A DNA stretch of 64,000 nt from Streptomyces sp. NBC_01217. GTDB lineage: Bacteria; Actinomycetota; Actinomycetes; Streptomycetales; Streptomycetaceae. Below the pieces are notes generated by a model, which had not been told where the DNA came from, searched no databases, and saw only the letters and a list, made by a program, of their open reading frames with translations. Position 1 is the first letter of the stretch, and the number at the start of each line of letters is the position of its first letter. The stretch is from the NCBI RefSeq assembly GCF_035994185.1, contig NZ_CP108538.1, positions 3,596,001 to 3,660,000 on the forward strand, given 5' to 3'. This document shows, one piece after another, positions 62,216-64,000 of this stretch. The translations under genes and the position numbers were made by a program.

Positions 62216-64000
62216 TCAGATCAGCCCGTCCCACATCTGCTCAAGGAGTACGGACCACCAGCTCTCCGGCGACGCCAGCGCCGCCGGGTCCAGCGCCACC
62301 AGCTGGGCCTGGAAATCGACCGTCCAGCGGCCCGCCTGCTCCGGGTTGAGCCCGAAGCGCAGCCGCCACATCCGGCCGAGCAGCGCCATCGAGCGCTGGA
62401 ACTCCGGCAGCCCGGTGTTCACGAACTGCGGCGCCACCGGATGACTGTGCCCGCCCGCAGGGGAACCTGCCTCGACCGGTACGGCCACGATGTTCGCCGT
62501 GCCGTACTGGACACAGATCGCCCGCCCGAAGTCGGACCCCATGACGAGGTACGACCCCGCGTCGGGTGCGGCCTGCACCTGCCGCTGCGCGGCCAGCTCG
62601 GCCAGCGTCGGCACCACCGGCTGACCCGGCTGCGCCCAGAAGAACGGCCCGAAGTCGGCGGGCAGCCCCGCCCACACCAGCGTCCGTGCCACCGCCTCGG
62701 GCACACCCTGGCGGGACACCGCGCGCTGGTCGAAGCGCAGGACGCCCTGCGGCCCGAAGGTGTGCAGCATCTCCTCGGCGATGGCCTCCGGCGGCACCGG
62801 CGGCGCGGGCGGCATCTGCGGCAGCGGCGCCCGCACCGGCGCCGGACGCGCAGGGCCGTCCGCCACCTGGTGCAGCTCGCCCTGATGGGTGAGCAGATGC
62901 TGCATGCCCTGCTGGCGGCTGGCGTGATCGGTGCCGTACGGGGCGACGCTGGTGATCCGTACCTGCGGCCAGGTCTCGCGGATCATCCGCGCGCAGTAGC
63001 CACCGGGCAGCTCGCACGACTCCAGCTCGGTGTGCAGCTCGATGACCTGCTGCGGCGGCACGTTCATGGCCCGCAGCTCGTGCAGCATCTGCCACTCGGG
63101 GTGCGGGGTGCCGGGCGCCGAGCGGCGGATCAGCTGCTGCTCGCTGCCGTCGGGCGCGCGGTAGCGCAGCACGGCCTGGTAGCCGGGCCCGACGGTCGGC
63201 TGACCGGCCGGCGCCTGCGGATATCCGTACGCCGGGGAAGGCGGGGGCGGCGGGGTGTGCGGATTCGGCGGTACGGGGCCGGGGGCACCCCTCTGCGGCA
63301 TTCCGGGCGGACCGGGCGGACCGGGCGGCTGCGGCGCCGACGGCCCGACCTGGCCGGGGCCCGCGAGCATCGTCGCGGCGTGGTGGACCCCGCCACCGGG
63401 CGGACCGGGAGGCGCCGGGGGCTGGGGCGCGCCAGGGGCTCCGGGCGGGCCCGGAGGCGCGGGCGGCTGGGGCGCGCCAGGGCCGCCCGGGCCCGGATCG
63501 GCGAGCATCGTCGCGGCGTGGTGCACACCACCACCGGGAGGTCCGGGCGGACCGGGAGGCGCGGGCGGCTGGGGTGCGGCAGGGACTCCGGGCGGGCCCT
63601 GCTGGGGGACGAGCTGCGTCGGCAGGTATCCGCCCGCCGGGGCGCCGGGCGCACCCGGTCCCGAGGGCGGCGGCACGGGCGCGCCCGGCCTGGCTCCCGG
63701 AGTGCCGGGGGCACCGGGCGGCGGCGGAGTGGTCTGGCCGCCCCCGCGCGCACCGCGCGGCGGCACGACGGCCTTGCTGGTGGCCGCGTCCGCTATGTCA
63801 CCGGCGCCGGGACCGGGAGCACCCGGAGCATTCGGGGCGCCCGGTGCGGGTGTTCCCGGTGCGGGTGTTCCCTGTCCGGGGACGATCGCCGTCCGGGGCA
63901 GCCGGCTGCCGCCGGACATCAGGGCGGTCGGCGCATCGGCCGGTACCGCCGGCGGCGGGGTGCCGTCGTCGTCGGTGCCCGAGAGCGGCGGTGCGAACAC
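62216..64000 (-). CDS. Pro/Gly-rich protein with deaminase-like and SUKH-4-like domains (5' end outside window)
   Basis: At least 594 residues; the frame is open at the window edge, so the N-terminus is probably missing (a GTG falls on the last bases). Residues about 1-265 are low-complexity Pro/Gly/Ala with two copies of GGGVHHAATMLA. Next comes a domain with GTPHPEWQMLHELRAMN and the motif HTELESCELPGGYC, resembling the nucleotide-deaminase-like (YwqJ/SCP1.201-type) domains of polymorphic toxin systems. The C-terminal part (about 400-594: LRFDQRAVSRQGVPEA, TLVWAGLPADFGPFFW, GSDFGRAICVQYGTANIVA, SWWSVLLEQMWDGL) looks like a SUKH-4 immunity-type domain. The assignment is from memory of this Streptomyces family. 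Confidence 0.65.
   Translation of the reverse strand: MFAPPLSGTDDDGTPPPAVPADAPTALMSGGSRLPRTAIVPGQGTPAPGTPAPGAPNAPGAPGPGAGDIADAATSKAVVPPRGARGGGQTTPPPPGAPGTPGARPGAPVPPPSGPGAPGAPAGGYLPTQLVPQQGPPGVPAAPQPPAPPGPPGPPGGGVHHAATMLADPGPGGPGAPQPPAPPGPPGAPGAPQPPAPPGPPGGGVHHAATMLAGPGQVGPSAPQPPGPPGPPGMPQRGAPGPVPPNPHTPPPPPSPAYGYPQAPAGQPTVGPGYQAVLRYRAPDGSEQQLIRRSAPGTPHPEWQMLHELRAMNVPPQQVIELHTELESCELPGGYCARMIRETWPQVRITSVAPYGTDHASRQQGMQHLLTHQGELHQVADGPARPAPVRAPLPQMPPAPPVPPEAIAEEMLHTFGPQGVLRFDQRAVSRQGVPEAVARTLVWAGLPADFGPFFWAQPGQPVVPTLAELAAQRQVQAAPDAGSYLVMGSDFGRAICVQYGTANIVAVPVEAGSPAGGHSHPVAPQFVNTGLPEFQRSMALLGRMWRLRFGLNPEQAGRWTVDFQAQLVALDPAALASPESWWSVLLEQMWDGLI
63362..63590 (-). repeat. Collagen-like Pro/Gly repeats in the SUKH-4-type gene
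   Basis: The nucleotide block GCGAGCATCGTCGCGGCGTGGTG occurs at about 63364 and about 63501, each followed by Gly/Pro-rich coding sequence (PPGPPGAPGAPQPP type). The spacing of about 138 bases indicates a tandem duplication within the linker. Confidence 0.7.

Overview
The window is about 72% GC, uses GTG starts freely, has Streptomyces-type operons with 4-bp ATGA overlaps, and carries the gene order ndh - Ppx/GppA phosphatase - DUF501 - divIC - eno - two resuscitation-promoting-factor (Rpf) genes - P450 - mazG ... mfd that I recall from Streptomyces chromosomes (the SCO3092-SCO3109 neighbourhood of S. coelicolor). It is a piece of a Streptomyces core chromosome into which accessory blocks have been placed. 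I saw no tRNA, rRNA, CRISPR array or intact insertion sequence.

Layout. (1) 1-10.4 kb: housekeeping genes on the minus strand. They include a type II NADH dehydrogenase with a probable Rex redox operator upstream, enolase, and two Rpf/LysM muralytic enzymes, one led by a c-di-AMP (ydaO) riboswitch. (2) 10.5-15.4 kb: a glycosyltransferase / GtrA / YfhO-like trio, which looks like a three-component envelope glycosylation system, then a DUF1906 secreted protein. (3) 15.6-21.9 kb: Ser/Thr kinase with a membrane partner, a solitary HTH-fused N-6 DNA methylase with an unusual HPPF catalytic motif, a DUF4190-type membrane protein and a lipoprotein. (4) 21.9-28.7 kb: a scarred accessory strip with one intact HNH-nuclease lipoprotein, a truncated sibling, a third remnant, an XRE/NB-ARC regulator, a methyltransferase, a GntR-UTRA regulator coupled to a UTRA-only protein, and a frameshifted histidine-kinase-like ATPase. 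mfd follows (28.6-32.2 kb).

(5) 32.6-52.4 kb: a RiPP biosynthetic gene cluster, the most notable content. A 58-residue precursor (35365-35541) ends in a 21-residue core of which 20 residues are Ser, Thr or Cys. Around it lie two full-length YcaO cyclodehydratases (each with the C-terminal PHPFP tail), an RRE/ThiF-like protein that ends in a degenerate YcaO-like half, a SagB-type azoline dehydrogenase, a LanB glutamylating dehydratase and one split SpaB_C elimination protein. An ABC-2 exporter, an M50 membrane protease, an M20 peptidase, a SARP regulator and a LuxR-type regulator with a TTA (bldA) codon complete it. The leader resembles thiopeptide leaders, but I could not find a separate pyridine synthase. 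The product may therefore be a linear polyazole/dehydroamino-acid peptide (goadsporin-like logic) or an unusual thiopeptide. SARP-like heptad repeats sit just upstream of the precursor.

(6) 52.8-64 kb: a Phd/PIN toxin-antitoxin pair at the cluster edge, a MacB/FtsX-type ABC transporter, a DHA2 drug exporter, a DUF485 + sodium:solute symporter pair, a coiled-coil protein of the Scy/FilP/'cellulose-binding' type and the 3' part of a proline-rich protein with deaminase-like and SUKH-4-like domains.
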